Positions 1 through 9,279 are shown, numbered from the stretch's first letter. The stretch: 64,000 bases of DNA from Tunturiibacter empetritectus (GCF_014201375.1 NZ_JACHDZ010000007.1:209553-273552); one strand, 5' to 3'. Notes: generated by a model from the sequence alone, not told the origin. Numbers and translations: made by a program.

Positions 1-645
1 CCCAGCGGCCGTTTCACAGGCGACACCAACACCATCCGCACCGGCCTCTGCTCCTCCGTCGACCTGCTGAATATGTTCGTCACCCTCGGCCACAAGGGCG
101 ACACAACCTGGCTAACGAAGCATCCCTATGACCAGATCTACACCAACCGGCACGACATGTACTCCATGCTCAAGTCGCGCTGGGCCCCCGGCCGGGACTA
201 CCTCCTCTTCGCCACGGACGAGATCGCTCCCGGCTTCTTCAACTTCAACGGAGCCCCAACCAACATCCTCTCCCTCACCACCTGCGAGACCAAGGTGGGT
301 GCCTACTACGACTGGTTGCCCCTATCCACCCGGATCGACCCCACCAGCGTACAGCTCGAGTTCTACGACTACTCCACCAAAGCCGGTCAGCTCGAGCTCT
401 TCAGCCACCCCCGCGACCCCCGTGCCCAGGAGGGCTACGACGCGCTCGTCAACAACTATCTTCCCAATGAGCTAGCCGCGCATCTGCCCGGCAATCCCCT
501 CGATCCCAACTCGCTGCGCTTCCAGCAGATCAAGTCCGAGATCGCCCACGTCGCATTCCGCGACTTAATCAAGAACGAATCCCAGTCCACCTGGCGAACG
601 GGCGACGGATTGCGCAAGTTCCTCGGCTACGGCGGCCAATTCTAA
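1..645 (+). CDS. sulfatase-like hydrolase, C-terminal part (5' end outside window)
   Basis: The reading frame is open from base 1, so this is the last 214 codons of a longer gene; the ATG at 73 is internal. The visible part resembles the C-terminal subdomain of alkaline-phosphatase-superfamily sulfatases: an SSVDLL segment (residues about 19-24), comparable to the 'vDlaPTll' region of that family, then an ATDEI stretch, a strand reading ELYDY-like (LEFYDYSTKAGQLEL) and a mixed C-terminus. The catalytic formylglycine region and metal ligands would lie upstream, outside the window, so activity cannot be judged. Assignment rests on pattern only; another secreted phosphohydrolase of the superfamily is possible. 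It is followed by a 376-bp non-coding stretch. Confidence 0.5.
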   Translation, partial: PSGRFTGDTNTIRTGLCSSVDLLNMFVTLGHKGDTTWLTKHPYDQIYTNRHDMYSMLKSRWAPGRDYLLFATDEIAPGFFNFNGAPTNILSLTTCETKVGAYYDWLPLSTRIDPTSVQLEFYDYSTKAGQLELFSHPRDPRAQEGYDALVNNYLPNELAAHLPGNPLDPNSLRFQQIKSEIAHVAFRDLIKNESQSTWRTGDGLRKFLGYGGQF

Positions 646-733
646 CCAATCGGCCGAACCGCAAACTCGAGGGAGGCGCTCATTCCGCGTCTCCCTCTTT
701 CTTCTGTTCAACACCTGACTACCTACAACGATC

Positions 734-770
734 GGGTGCCCCATCCTTCGCGTTCTTGCGAAGGGTGGGA
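734..770 (+). repeat. small palindromic intergenic repeat, copy 1
   Basis: Begins GGGTGCCCCATC and ends in GGGTGGGA. The arms CCATCCTTCGC and GCGAAGGGTGG pair over 11 positions with one G-T wobble around a short loop. A second copy with the same outer bases lies at 57187-57222. This looks like a REP-type intergenic hairpin; no gene or transposase is associated with it here. Confidence 0.6.
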
Positions 771-883
771 TGCAGGATCTCAATCGATAAACAGGTTTGG
801 TTAGGTGGCGGGGGGCGCCCGAAAAAAAATCAAGAAAAAGTTCAAAAAGTTGGCGTATTTTTAGCAGCCAAAAAGATCGATGC

Positions 884-937
884 CAAAACACCACATCCAC
901 CACACAAAACACCACAACTTCACCACCAAAACACCAC
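884..937 (+). repeat. three spaced copies of CAAAACACCAC in an A/C-rich spacer
   Basis: The 11-mer CAAAACACCAC occurs exactly at 884-894, 905-915 and 927-937, a spacing of 21 and 22 bases (two helical turns). The surrounding 820-1020 is strikingly A/C-rich and lysine/threonine-rich if translated, unlike all genes in the window. It lies between a gene end on each side (the sulfatase-like gene and the leftward gene ending at 1022). Confidence 0.55.
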
Positions 938-943
938 GCGAAA

Positions 944-982
944 GAGGCGCTTTTCTGGAAAAACCCCAGAAAAAACGCCTCT
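944..982. terminator. long inverted repeat between convergent genes, possible bidirectional terminator
   Basis: GAGGCG-TTTTCTGG on the left pairs with CCAG-AAAA-CGCCTC on the right, a stem of about 14 pairs with small bulges and an A-rich loop. It sits between the rightward gene ending at 645 and the leftward gene ending at 1022, so it could end transcription from either side. No classical U-run follows directly, so a terminator role is inferred. Confidence 0.45.
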
Positions 983-1021
983 CAACCACACCAGAAAAAA
1001 ATCATCCACAAAGATGAAAAT

Positions 1022-1930
1022 CTAAAGCGTTGACTCGATCCGAGGATCCCCCAGAGCAAGCGCCGAATCGCTCAACCGCAGAGCCAGCGCCTTCGCCGAC
1101 CCGCCCCCGCGCTGGAACTCGCCCAAAGGCATCTCGGTCACATCGAAACCACGCTCCATCAACCGTTTAGCCAGATCCGTCTCCACCGCACCCAGCAAAA
1201 CATCCCGCCCCACGTTGATCACATTGCAGACAAACTGCGTAGCCTCTAACTCGCTGACAACAATCCGCTTATCCGCCCCATATGCCGCATGGATCTTCTC
1301 CAGCGAAGCCGCATCGAAGGCGCCCGGAAAGTAAAGCAGATACCCCCCGCTAAGTGGCGCAAAACAAAGGTCCAAATGATAAAACCGCGGATCCACCAGA
1401 TGCAGCGAAGTCACCCGCGTATGCCACGCATCCCCCAGATGCCGATGGCTGTGCTTGCAAGTCCTGACCCCATGTGCCGCCCAAAGATGGCCGCCACTGG
1501 CGTCAAAGAGCGCATCTCCCTCGCCTTCGAACGAAGTCTCCCGCGGCGTCTCCCACAGCAGGAAACCCGCGTCCTGCAACCACTTTCGCAGATGCCCCTC
1601 CTCGGTCTGCCGCTGCGGATGAGCAAAGCTCGACACCGCCGCCAGCCCATGCTGCACCACCGCCGCATGCGCCACAAACACCATATCCGGCGACCCCTCC
1701 CGAGCATGCAGCAAGCGAACATCCGCCACCCGCTGCAGCTGCCGGTACAGGTTCTTCCACTGCATAAACGCAGTATCCCGCGACGGTCGATGCAGATTCC
1801 CCGCCATCCACGGGTTGATCACGTAGTCCACGTCATAAAACTCTGGCGGACACATCAGAAATGTGGGGCGAGTGAAGTGCGGAAGAGGCGCAAAAGCAGA
1901 GGAGGTCAGGGCAGAGCTGCTGGTCATCAT
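1022..1930 (-). CDS. amidinotransferase/arginine deiminase-fold protein lacking the catalytic Cys
   Basis: A 302-residue protein of the guanidino-group-modifying superfamily (arginine deiminase, DDAH, amidinotransferases), which hydrolyses or transfers from guanidino groups through a Cys-His-acid triad. Visible family marks: FEGEGDALF at 134-142 (acidic substrate-binding region), GVRT at 154-157, DPRFYHLD at 180-187 carrying the expected His (about 185), FVCNVINVG at 233-241, and the C-terminal GGGSAK at 275-280. In active members a cysteine follows this glycine-rich loop; here residue 281 is alanine, in clean surrounding sequence. The start at 1930 has AGGAA about 10 bases upstream. Either the enzyme is inactive or this subfamily uses another residue; the substrate is unknown. 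Confidence 0.65.
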   Translation of the reverse strand: MMTSSSALTSSAFAPLPHFTRPTFLMCPPEFYDVDYVINPWMAGNLHRPSRDTAFMQWKNLYRQLQRVADVRLLHAREGSPDMVFVAHAAVVQHGLAAVSSFAHPQRQTEEGHLRKWLQDAGFLLWETPRETSFEGEGDALFDASGGHLWAAHGVRTCKHSHRHLGDAWHTRVTSLHLVDPRFYHLDLCFAPLSGGYLLYFPGAFDAASLEKIHAAYGADKRIVVSELEATQFVCNVINVGRDVLLGAVETDLAKRLMERGFDVTEMPLGEFQRGGGSAKALALRLSDSALALGDPRIESTL

Positions 1931-2087
1931 AAAAACGGGGTTCCTACTTTCCAGCGTCGAGTCTGCCCGTATGAAGCAACAATCGTCAAGTCTCTACCGG
2001 TAAATTATCTGTACAACTTTGGTGCACAAACTTCAACGAAACCCAGCTCTACCAAGACACTCAAAAGAAAGGCCCACACACGACAAA

Positions 2088-2104
2088 GAGCCCACACGGG
2101 GCTC
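2088..2104 (-). terminator. possible terminator after the zinc-ribbon gene
   Basis: GAGCCC and GGGCTC form a perfect six-pair stem around a five-base loop, and on the minus strand the stem is followed by TTT. It lies about 33 bases past the stop of the small zinc-ribbon gene. The stem is short and the U-run weak. Confidence 0.4.
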
Positions 2105-2137
2105 CTTATCCTGTGGCATCTTGGTTGAATCTTTCGC

Positions 2138-2317
2138 TTAGAGTTTCTCGAAGAAATCGCACGCTGAGCAGGAGATATACACTCCGCCAGGAGTACCGCG
2201 CTCCCGGTCCTTCACGCGCTTCACAATGCGAGTTGGTTTGGAGCACTTCGGACAATCCGTGCTCTTGTTAGTATCCATGACCTTCTTACGGTCGCCGGTC
2301 TTGGCAATCTTCGCCAT
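2138..2317 (-). CDS. small zinc-ribbon protein, 59 residues
   Basis: A 59-codon gene. The product starts MAKIAKTGDRKK and has two CxxC pairs, C22-P-K-C25 and C50-S-A-C53, separated by a basic segment (RIVKRVKDRERG) and a GG turn, the layout of a single four-cysteine zinc ribbon. The N-terminal half is lysine/arginine-rich, which would suit nucleic-acid or ribosome binding, but nothing proves this. A good Shine-Dalgarno (GGGAGAG) lies 8 bases before the ATG. I do not recognise a named family. It stands alone between two other leftward genes, with 199 bases of featureless sequence (2318-2516) upstream that may hold its promoter. Confidence 0.8.
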   Translation of the reverse strand: MAKIAKTGDRKKVMDTNKSTDCPKCSKPTRIVKRVKDRERGTPGGVYISCSACDFFEKL

Positions 2318-2516
2318 AATGCTTGCTCTCCCTAATACGAACGTTACAAATATCTCGGCCCACGCATTGGATATCTCGATCGGCTAGACCCGCGCGGGCA
2401 AGCAGAATCTCATCATCCGGTGCTTCTCGTAAAGATTGTCCGGGACGAACCACGGCGGGAATCGGAGGAGAAGAACTGCGATTGAAGCTCTCCTACAAGT
2501 CTACACTACCACGGCC

Positions 2517-3638
2517 CTAACGTGGCTGCTGAGCCAATGCAAGGTTGTTCGAAGGCGGCTGTGCCGGCGAGGCAGGCGCAGACGCTCCCCCCTTCTTGTC
2601 ATCGGGAAATTGAACCTTATTGTCGGTACGGCCTGCAGACGCCGCCTCACCCGGCTTTAGCAACGTCGGCGGCGCATTCGTCTTCTCAGTTCCATCAGCG
2701 GCCTTATCTCCCATCGCGACCTCACGTGCCGGCTCGCCGGAGTTGTAGCCGGCCATCTCATCCTTGTCATGAATCTCGATCGGCTTACCCAGCGCCGCAA
2801 TCTCCACGACCGTCACGCGGTCCCCTACAAACCGCACAAACCGAATCGTCTGCGGGACGTGGCCATAGATCCACTCCTCGTATCGCCCACCGCTCGGATC
2901 TCCGCTCGGCTGGTCCCGCATCTTGTTCTCTGGTGCGCCCAGCGCCGCCAGCACCATTCGATGGTTCATCCCCACCAGAACTTCGTGCGCAGCAATCGCC
3001 TCCTTCAACACAGGCGGCAGAGTGTCCGCATAGGCCTGCTCAGAGGTCTTCACTCCGAAATCGATCACCGGCTCCAGCAACGCCTTTACCTCCGGCGCAG
3101 AAATCTCCGGAACGTGCCCCTCGAAGATCAACGTAATTCGCGACCCTGAGGCCCTATCCTGGTTCGTCCGTGCAACCGGCGCGTCATTGATCTGAACATG
3201 ACTCAAAAACCGATGCTTCACATACGGACCGCCGTTGAGGTCCAGCACAATCCGATCCGGCTTGATCTCCAAAGAGGTAATGATGACGCGGTCTCCCAGC
3301 GCCGCAGCCTCACCCTTCTGGTAGATCATCTTTCTGTACTCTGCCCCACCGGGACTGATCGGCCCGTTCGCTCGCAGCGTCACAGCCGCGCTCACCGGCA
3401 ACGCACGATGAGCAAACCCCTGCTCCGCCTCAAGATTCCGGACCAGCTCACGACGCCCACGTTCCGTCATAGGAGCATCTGGCAAAGAGACATGCGTAGG
3501 GGAGAAATCCGTAGAGATGTCAGCGGTCGCAGTACCTTCGCCGACCACAAAGACCTGACTATGAGCCGTCTTCAAGCAGAGCGACGACAGTGCCAGACTA
3601 CCCAGTAAGAGAGCCGATCTGTAGTGAAAAAGTGCCAT
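2517..3638 (-). CDS. secreted protein of unknown function
   Basis: A 373-residue protein with an N-terminal signal peptide (hydrophobic SALLLGSLALSSLCL, cleavage likely after TAHSQ around residue 28). The middle (about 95-160) reads like a beta-rich domain (ALGDRVIITSLEIKPDRIVLDLNGG); residues about 230-285 contain GAPENKMRD and YEEWIYG, a pattern reminiscent of the SmpA/OmlA-type lipoprotein fold ('lG.P' followed by 'w.Y'), though this is only suggestive. The last 60 residues are low-complexity Ala/Pro/Gly. The start is well supported: GAGGTG seven bases before the ATG. It lies 135 bases beyond the stop-proximal CPBP gene and could be the last gene of the dnaE-accA-CPBP run. Confidence 0.75.
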   Translation of the reverse strand: MALFHYRSALLLGSLALSSLCLKTAHSQVFVVGEGTATADISTDFSPTHVSLPDAPMTERGRRELVRNLEAEQGFAHRALPVSAAVTLRANGPISPGGAEYRKMIYQKGEAAALGDRVIITSLEIKPDRIVLDLNGGPYVKHRFLSHVQINDAPVARTNQDRASGSRITLIFEGHVPEISAPEVKALLEPVIDFGVKTSEQAYADTLPPVLKEAIAAHEVLVGMNHRMVLAALGAPENKMRDQPSGDPSGGRYEEWIYGHVPQTIRFVRFVGDRVTVVEIAALGKPIEIHDKDEMAGYNSGEPAREVAMGDKAADGTEKTNAPPTLLKPGEAASAGRTDNKVQFPDDKKGGASAPASPAQPPSNNLALAQQPR

Positions 3639-3773
3639 CGAAGCACCTCAGATACACCAGCTTGCGCTTTCTCTTCCCCTTTGACAAGAGCCGGTTCACG
3701 AATTTTGATCAGACCACAGGGAAGTAGCGTTAGAGTCCCAAAATCAAAATAAAAGCGCCTCAATCCCACCCGC

Positions 3774-4805
3774 CTAGAGCTTCGGTTCCTCGCCAACCGA
3801 ACGCGCCTGAGGAGTAACCGGAAGAATCTGAACCAGGGAGGCCCCCGCCGGTTTTGCCTCCTGCTCCATCGCTACATGCGCCGGCGGTGGCTGAACCTCA
3901 ACCGCATAGCCACCCGCAACAATCGGCCTGTGGGTGTAATCCCATGCATAGTCGCGAGTAATACGGATCAGAACGACAACAGCGATCAGCAAAACGAAAA
4001 CAGTGAAAACCGCCCCCTCGGGTCCGTAGTTCCCTCCCGTCAGCCACAGAGGCCCAAAGGCCCGCGTCTGCACCACGCTGGCGAAGTCACTGATTCCGCT
4101 GATCGGAAGGCCAAATAGAATGCCGATGCTGGCGTTCCAGGCAAAGTGAAGTCCCCAGGGTAGCCATAGCCCATGGGTCCGGAGCCACGCCACTGACAGC
4201 AGCAGACCGGCCAGCATCGTCACAAAGACGCTGGTCCAGGTAGCCCCCGGATTCAGTGCGTGTCCCACCCCAAAGAGAAGAGACATTCCGACGGTCGCCG
4301 CTACTGGTCCAATCGCCTCAATCAGACGCCGAAAAGGGTAGCCGCGAAACGCCACCTCCTCGGCCAGCGCCGCGACTGCCAGTGTTACAAGATTCAAAAG
4401 CAGCAGCAAGATCGACCGCGGCTGCAACCACAACTGCACGTCCAACTTTCCCGTCAGCGTCATCGGAAGAATGGCCAGAACAACGCAACCCCAGCCAACA
4501 GCGACCCCAAGGGTCCACTCCCGCCGCGATGTCGACCGCTTTGGAAGGCCCAGAACCTCCCGAAGCGAAGAGTGTCGATGCGCAATCGCCTGCAGAATCG
4601 AAAATCCGACCGCCAACAAAAAAAGAAGAAAGAGTGCCGCAAGCAGCGGTCTTTCCGCGTCAAGGCCAAATCGCTCCGAAAGGCCACGCGCCGAGCGTCC
4701 CGCCAGAATGTCCGAAGCCACAAACCAGGTCGCAGATGTTACGAAGAGCGCCAGCTGCAAGGTGCGCTCAGAGCGGCCTGAGTGTGTCGAATTGAGGGAT
4801 TGCAA
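3774..4805 (-). CDS. CPBP-family intramembrane glutamic protease (CAAX/Abi type)
   Basis: A 343-residue polytopic membrane protein. The family's conserved motifs are in order: EEVAFRG at 149-155 (the two catalytic-site glutamates and Arg), FGVGHALN at 178-185 (motif 2 His) and HFAWN at 220-224 (motif 3 His and Asn). Hydrophobic segments flank these (about 57-75, 100-120, 131-148, 167-181, 195-210, 260-283). The C-terminal tail of about 50 residues is soluble and proline-rich. The start is a TTG with GGAG about 10 bases upstream; no better ATG exists. It begins 29 bases after accA stops, so is probably in the dnaE-accA transcript. Family members process prenylated or lipid-linked proteins or peptides; the substrate here is unknown. 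Confidence 0.85.
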   Translation of the reverse strand: MQSLNSTHSGRSERTLQLALFVTSATWFVASDILAGRSARGLSERFGLDAERPLLAALFLLFLLAVGFSILQAIAHRHSSLREVLGLPKRSTSRREWTLGVAVGWGCVVLAILPMTLTGKLDVQLWLQPRSILLLLLNLVTLAVAALAEEVAFRGYPFRRLIEAIGPVAATVGMSLLFGVGHALNPGATWTSVFVTMLAGLLLSVAWLRTHGLWLPWGLHFAWNASIGILFGLPISGISDFASVVQTRAFGPLWLTGGNYGPEGAVFTVFVLLIAVVVLIRITRDYAWDYTHRPIVAGGYAVEVQPPPAHVAMEQEAKPAGASLVQILPVTPQARSVGEEPKL

Positions 4806-4834
4806 CGCTGGCTGCTCCAGAAACGGTGGTTCCG

Positions 4835-5692
4835 CTAAGCGGTGGTGTAAAACTGCGCAATATTACGAAACTTGGTATACCGCTGCTCCAGCAGTGTCTC
4901 GAGCGGCAGTGCCCGAAGCTCTGCGAGATTGCCGCGCAGTCTTTCGTCGACCAGCGCCATGGCCTCTTCCGGATTGTTCTGCGTCCCACCCCACGGCTCC
5001 GGCAATACCTCATCGACACAGCCAAGTATTTTGACGTCCACAGCGGTGTACTTCAAAGCCGTCGCTGCCTGCTGTTTCTTGCTCGCATCCTTCCACATGA
5101 TCGACGCGCAACCCTCTGGAGAGATCACTGAGTAAATTGCGTTTTCGAGCATCAACACGCGATCGGCTACTGCCAGCGCCAACGCACCGCCGGAACCGCC
5201 CTCACCCGTAATCGTGGCGATGGTCGGCACCCGCAGCCGAGACATCTCCAGCAGATTCCGTGCGATCGCCTCCCCCTGCCCGCGCTCCTCGGCTCCGATG
5301 CCAGGATTCGCCCCAGCCAGATCGAGGAAGGTAAACACAGGCCGGCCAAACTTCTCAGCAATCTTCATCGCCCGCAGAGCCTTACGGTATCCTTCCGGAT
5401 CAGGGCTGCCAAACTTCCGCGCCACCCGCTCCTTCAGCGTCCGCCCCTTCAGGTTCCCGATCACGATCACCGGCTCGCCGTGAAAGGCGGCCATCCCACA
5501 ACTCATCGCGGCATCGTCGCCAAAAGCGCGGTCGCCGTGGATCTCGCTGAAGTCGGTGAACAATGCTGCAATGAAATCCATCGGGTAGGGGCGCTGGGGG
5601 TGCCGCGCCAGCTCCGTCTTAATCCACGCTTCGGGAGTCGGTGCGGATACTGCCTGGGAATGCGCTGTTCTGCCGGTCTCGTGTTCTGCCAT
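4835..5692 (-). CDS. accA: acetyl-CoA carboxylase carboxyltransferase subunit alpha
   Basis: A 285-residue AccA, the alpha half of the carboxyltransferase that moves the carboxyl group from biotin to acetyl-CoA to make malonyl-CoA for fatty-acid synthesis; works as a heterotetramer with AccD in the cytoplasm. Recognisable segments: HPQRPYP and FIAALFTDFSEIHGDRAFGD near the N-terminus, GAEERGQGEAIARN, GEGGSGGALALAVADRV, and the highly conserved SVISPEGCASIMW. The strand before GAEERGQ reads LDLAGANPG where Escherichia coli has IDTPGAYPG. It is shorter than the E. coli protein (about 319) because the N-terminal helix is trimmed. Downstream of dnaE by 50 bases. Confidence 0.95.
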   Translation of the reverse strand: MAEHETGRTAHSQAVSAPTPEAWIKTELARHPQRPYPMDFIAALFTDFSEIHGDRAFGDDAAMSCGMAAFHGEPVIVIGNLKGRTLKERVARKFGSPDPEGYRKALRAMKIAEKFGRPVFTFLDLAGANPGIGAEERGQGEAIARNLLEMSRLRVPTIATITGEGGSGGALALAVADRVLMLENAIYSVISPEGCASIMWKDASKKQQAATALKYTAVDVKILGCVDEVLPEPWGGTQNNPEEAMALVDERLRGNLAELRALPLETLLEQRYTKFRNIAQFYTTA

Positions 5693-5742
5693 TGTCTAGG
5701 TATGCTTCACAAACTTCTCTCTCGATTGTATGGCATCGGCGG

Positions 5743-8700
5743 CTAGTCGATGATGCGAACACCTCCGCGGCCCACCAGCTCCTCTACCTGATCGATGAAA
5801 AGGCGATCTGCAGCGACCAGGCAGTTGTGTGGTTCAAGCACCGCACAAAACTCCCCCGGCTCTTCAAGATCGAGCAGCAGCTTTCCCTTGCCCGGAGCTC
5901 CAACCAGGATGGCGTGCAGCTTCTCGAGCAGCGCCGCGTCAGGATTATGCAAGGGAACCTTGATTCGTAACGAATCCGGCAGCTTGATCTTCACATCCTC
6001 CAGCGCCTGAATACTGGAGATTGCAAGCTTCGGGGCCGAATCCTCTTCCCCGCGCAGCACTCCCCGAACCACCACAGGCACATCGATCTTCAGCTTCTCC
6101 GCGAGCTTCTCGTACGACTGCGGAAACGCGATCAACTCGATCTTGCCCACCGTGTCCTCGAGCGAAGCCTGCGCGTACATCTCCCCCGAGCGCTTGGACT
6201 TCGCGACCTTCAAGCCTGTAATCACGCCCGCGATAGAGATCTCATTCTGCGGCTCTTCGCTTCGTCCGCGTCGAAACACCTGCGGCTCAGGCTTCATCTC
6301 ACAGGCGGTCACCGTGTCGACAACCTTCATGTTCCGAAGCTTCTCGCGGTATTTATCCATCGGATGCCCAGACACAAAGAATCCCAGCACCTCTTTCTCG
6401 TTCTGCAGCCGAGTGTGTTCGTCCCACTCAGCCACACTGGGCAGAGCCTCCTCCCCATTGTTCGAAGAAGGATAATGAATATCCGCATCGAAGATCCCGA
6501 ACAGCCCGTGCTGACCCGCCGCTTCATCGCGCTGCGACTTCTGCGCTCGCTCCATCGCTTTATCCAGCGCTGCGCACAACGCCGCCCGACCGCCAAACAC
6601 ATCCATTGCTCCAGCTTTGATCAGCGACTCCAGCACTCGCTTATTCAGCAGTCGCAGATCGACCTTTTCGCAGAACTCCCAAAGGCTGGAAAACCCCTTC
6701 TTTCCCGCAGCCTGTAGCGCCGTTCGAGCAGCAATGATCGACTCAATCGCGTTATGCCCAACATTTTTGATCGCCGCCAACCCAAACCCAATCGCTCCGT
6801 TGATCGGTGTAAAGTTCGCATCCGAAACCTGTACATTCGGCGGTACCACCGAGATATTCATCTCGCGGCACTCTGAGATGTACTTCACTACATTCTCCGG
6901 CTTCGACGTTTCGCTCGTCAGCAGCGCCGCCATAAACTCAACCGGATAGTGCGTCTTCAGCCACGCCGTATGATAGGCCAGCAGCGCATACGCGGCCGAG
7001 TGTGATTTATTGAAGCCATACCCGGCAAACTGCGCCATCAAGTCGAAGATCTTCCCTGCCGTATCCTTCGGATGTTTGTTCGCCGCCGCGCCACTCATAA
7101 AGCGATCGCGCTGTTTCGCCATCTCCGCAGGATCTTTCTTACCCATCGCTCGACGCAGCAGGTCTGAATCGCCCAGCGAGTAGCCCGCCAGCACGTTCGA
7201 GATCTGCATCACCTGCTCCTGATACACGATCACTCCCAGCGTCTCGCGCAGAATCATCTCCAGTTCAGGCAGCTCATAGCTCACCGCGCGTCGTCCCCAC
7301 TTGCGCTCGATGAAGTCGTCAATCATCCCACCCTGAATCGGCCCCGGACGATAGAGCGCGTTCAACGCGGTCAGATCCTCAACAGTGTTCGGCTTATATC
7401 GTCGCAGAACATCGCGCATTCCTCCCGACTCAAACTGAAACACCCCCGAGGTCAGAGCCCGGTGATAGACCTGTTCATACGTCGTTGCGTCATCGAGCGG
7501 AATCGTCGACATATCGACATCTGTCCCGGTCGTAGACTTGATCAGCTTCAACGCGTCATCAATCACCGTCAGCGTCGTCAGCCCAAGAAAGTCCATCTTG
7601 AGAAGCCCCATCTTCTCGACGGCCTTCATGTCATACGCGGTAACGATATCGTCGTTCTTTGCCCGCGTCACCGGAACCAGCTCCGTCAGCGGCTTGGGAG
7701 CGATCACAACACCCGCGGCATGCACGCCCGCACCACGAACCAGTCCCTCCAACCGCAGTGCCGCATCGATCAACTCTTTGATCTTCGGATCGCCCTCGTA
7801 CGCTCCCGCCAACGGCGGCGAATCCTTCAATGCCTGATCGATCGTGATCCCAATCGTCGGAGGAATCATCTTCGCAATTCGGTCGACCTCGCCATATGGC
7901 ATATCGAGGGCTCGGCCTACATCCTTGATCGCAGCCTTTGCCGCCATCGTATTGAACGTGATGATCTGCGCGACCTGATCCCGTCCATACTTACGATTGA
8001 CGTATTCAATCACCTCGCCACGCCGGTTCATGCAGAAGTCGATATCGATATCCGGCATCGACACGCGTTCCGGATTCAAAAAACGCTCAAACAGAAGTTC
8101 GTTCTGCAGTGGGTCTATATCCGTGATCTGCATCACATAGGCCACCAGCGACCCCGCAGCCGATCCACGCCCTGGCCCCACCGGAATCTTCTGTTCACGC
8201 GCATACCGGATAAAGTCCCAGACAATCATGAAGTAGCCGGGAAACTTCATCTGTTTGATGATGTTCAGTTCGTGATCGAGACGCTCGTGGTACTCAGGGA
8301 TCGTTTTTTTCAGCAGCCCGCGGGAACGCAGATGAGCAACAGCCGTCTCAACCCTCATCTCCAGCCCTTGGCGACACACCTGCTCGAAGTAGCTGTCAAG
8401 CGTTTCGCCTTCTGGCACGACAAAATCCGGAAACGGATTGTCCACCTTCATCATCTTCACGTTGCAGCGCTCGATAAACTGCATCGTCCGTGTGCAGACC
8501 TCAGGATTCTGCGAGAACGTTCGCAGCATCTCCTCCGCGCTCTTGATGTAAAACTCCTGCGTGTCGAACTTGAATCGCTTCGGGTCGTTCATGCTGCCGG
8601 CCGTCTGCACGCAGAGCAGAATCTCATGCGCACGCGAATCATCCGCAGCAACATAGTGGCTATCATTGGTCGCGATCAGAGGGATGCCAAGCTCGCGCTC

Positions 8701-9279
8701 CATCTTGAACAACGCATCGCAGACGCCCTTGTCCGGTGCCAGTCCATGGTCTTGAATCTCGAGAAAATAATTCCCCTTCCCAAAAAGATCCTGGTAGAAG
8801 CCAGCAGTACCCTTGGCCTCCTCGTACTTATCCTCCATCAGGAACTGATTCACCTCACCCGCAAGGCAGCCCGAGAACCCAATCAACCCCTCAGAGTGCT
8901 TCGCAAGAAAGTCCTTCGACACACGAGGCTTTCGATAGAACCCATGCAGCGCCGCCTCGCTTGTCAGCCGAACCAGATTGCGATAGCCCTCCTGATTTTC
9001 AGCCAGCACCAGCAGATGGTTATACTTATCGCCCTCCGGCGCGGCACGATGATCGTAGTTCTTGCAGATATAAAGTTCGCACCCAAGAATCGGTTTGATT
9101 CCCTTCTTCTGCATCGCGTCGAAGAAGTGCACCGCACCATAGATATTTCCATGGTCGGTCATTGCAGCCGCTGTCTGGCCGATCTTGCTCAGGTGCCCGG
9201 CAAGTTTATCTACATCGCACGCGCCATCGAGGAGGGAGTAGTCAGTATGAAGATGAAGGTGGGTAAACTCTGCTGCCAT
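5743..9279 (-). CDS. dnaE: DNA polymerase III subunit alpha
   Basis: The catalytic subunit of the replicative polymerase, 1178 residues, normal for DnaE1. The N-terminal PHP domain begins with HLHLH at 7-11 and has DHGNIYG at 42-48; the palm carries the metal-binding PDIDIDF at 409-415 (aspartates 410, 412, 414). GPGRGSAAGSLVAY at 369-382 precedes it. GYGFNKSHSAAYALLAYHTAWLK marks the fingers, followed by the helix-hairpin-helix region and a C-terminal OB fold (ISIAGVITGLK). No separate exonuclease domain is fused, as expected for DnaE. It heads an apparent dnaE-accA-CPBP operon and is divergent from the small gene at 9353. The GAGGG directly abutting the ATG leaves its translation start signal unusual. 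Confidence 0.97.
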   Translation of the reverse strand: MAAEFTHLHLHTDYSLLDGACDVDKLAGHLSKIGQTAAAMTDHGNIYGAVHFFDAMQKKGIKPILGCELYICKNYDHRAAPEGDKYNHLLVLAENQEGYRNLVRLTSEAALHGFYRKPRVSKDFLAKHSEGLIGFSGCLAGEVNQFLMEDKYEEAKGTAGFYQDLFGKGNYFLEIQDHGLAPDKGVCDALFKMERELGIPLIATNDSHYVAADDSRAHEILLCVQTAGSMNDPKRFKFDTQEFYIKSAEEMLRTFSQNPEVCTRTMQFIERCNVKMMKVDNPFPDFVVPEGETLDSYFEQVCRQGLEMRVETAVAHLRSRGLLKKTIPEYHERLDHELNIIKQMKFPGYFMIVWDFIRYAREQKIPVGPGRGSAAGSLVAYVMQITDIDPLQNELLFERFLNPERVSMPDIDIDFCMNRRGEVIEYVNRKYGRDQVAQIITFNTMAAKAAIKDVGRALDMPYGEVDRIAKMIPPTIGITIDQALKDSPPLAGAYEGDPKIKELIDAALRLEGLVRGAGVHAAGVVIAPKPLTELVPVTRAKNDDIVTAYDMKAVEKMGLLKMDFLGLTTLTVIDDALKLIKSTTGTDVDMSTIPLDDATTYEQVYHRALTSGVFQFESGGMRDVLRRYKPNTVEDLTALNALYRPGPIQGGMIDDFIERKWGRRAVSYELPELEMILRETLGVIVYQEQVMQISNVLAGYSLGDSDLLRRAMGKKDPAEMAKQRDRFMSGAAANKHPKDTAGKIFDLMAQFAGYGFNKSHSAAYALLAYHTAWLKTHYPVEFMAALLTSETSKPENVVKYISECREMNISVVPPNVQVSDANFTPINGAIGFGLAAIKNVGHNAIESIIAARTALQAAGKKGFSSLWEFCEKVDLRLLNKRVLESLIKAGAMDVFGGRAALCAALDKAMERAQKSQRDEAAGQHGLFGIFDADIHYPSSNNGEEALPSVAEWDEHTRLQNEKEVLGFFVSGHPMDKYREKLRNMKVVDTVTACEMKPEPQVFRRGRSEEPQNEISIAGVITGLKVAKSKRSGEMYAQASLEDTVGKIELIAFPQSYEKLAEKLKIDVPVVVRGVLRGEEDSAPKLAISSIQALEDVKIKLPDSLRIKVPLHNPDAALLEKLHAILVGAPGKGKLLLDLEEPGEFCAVLEPHNCLVAADRLFIDQVEELVGRGGVRIID

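Noticed and set aside
756..1033. Lys-rich frames resembling histone-H1-like proteins
   Set aside because: Two overlapping frames both look Lys/Thr-rich because the DNA is A/C-rich; neither has a ribosome site.
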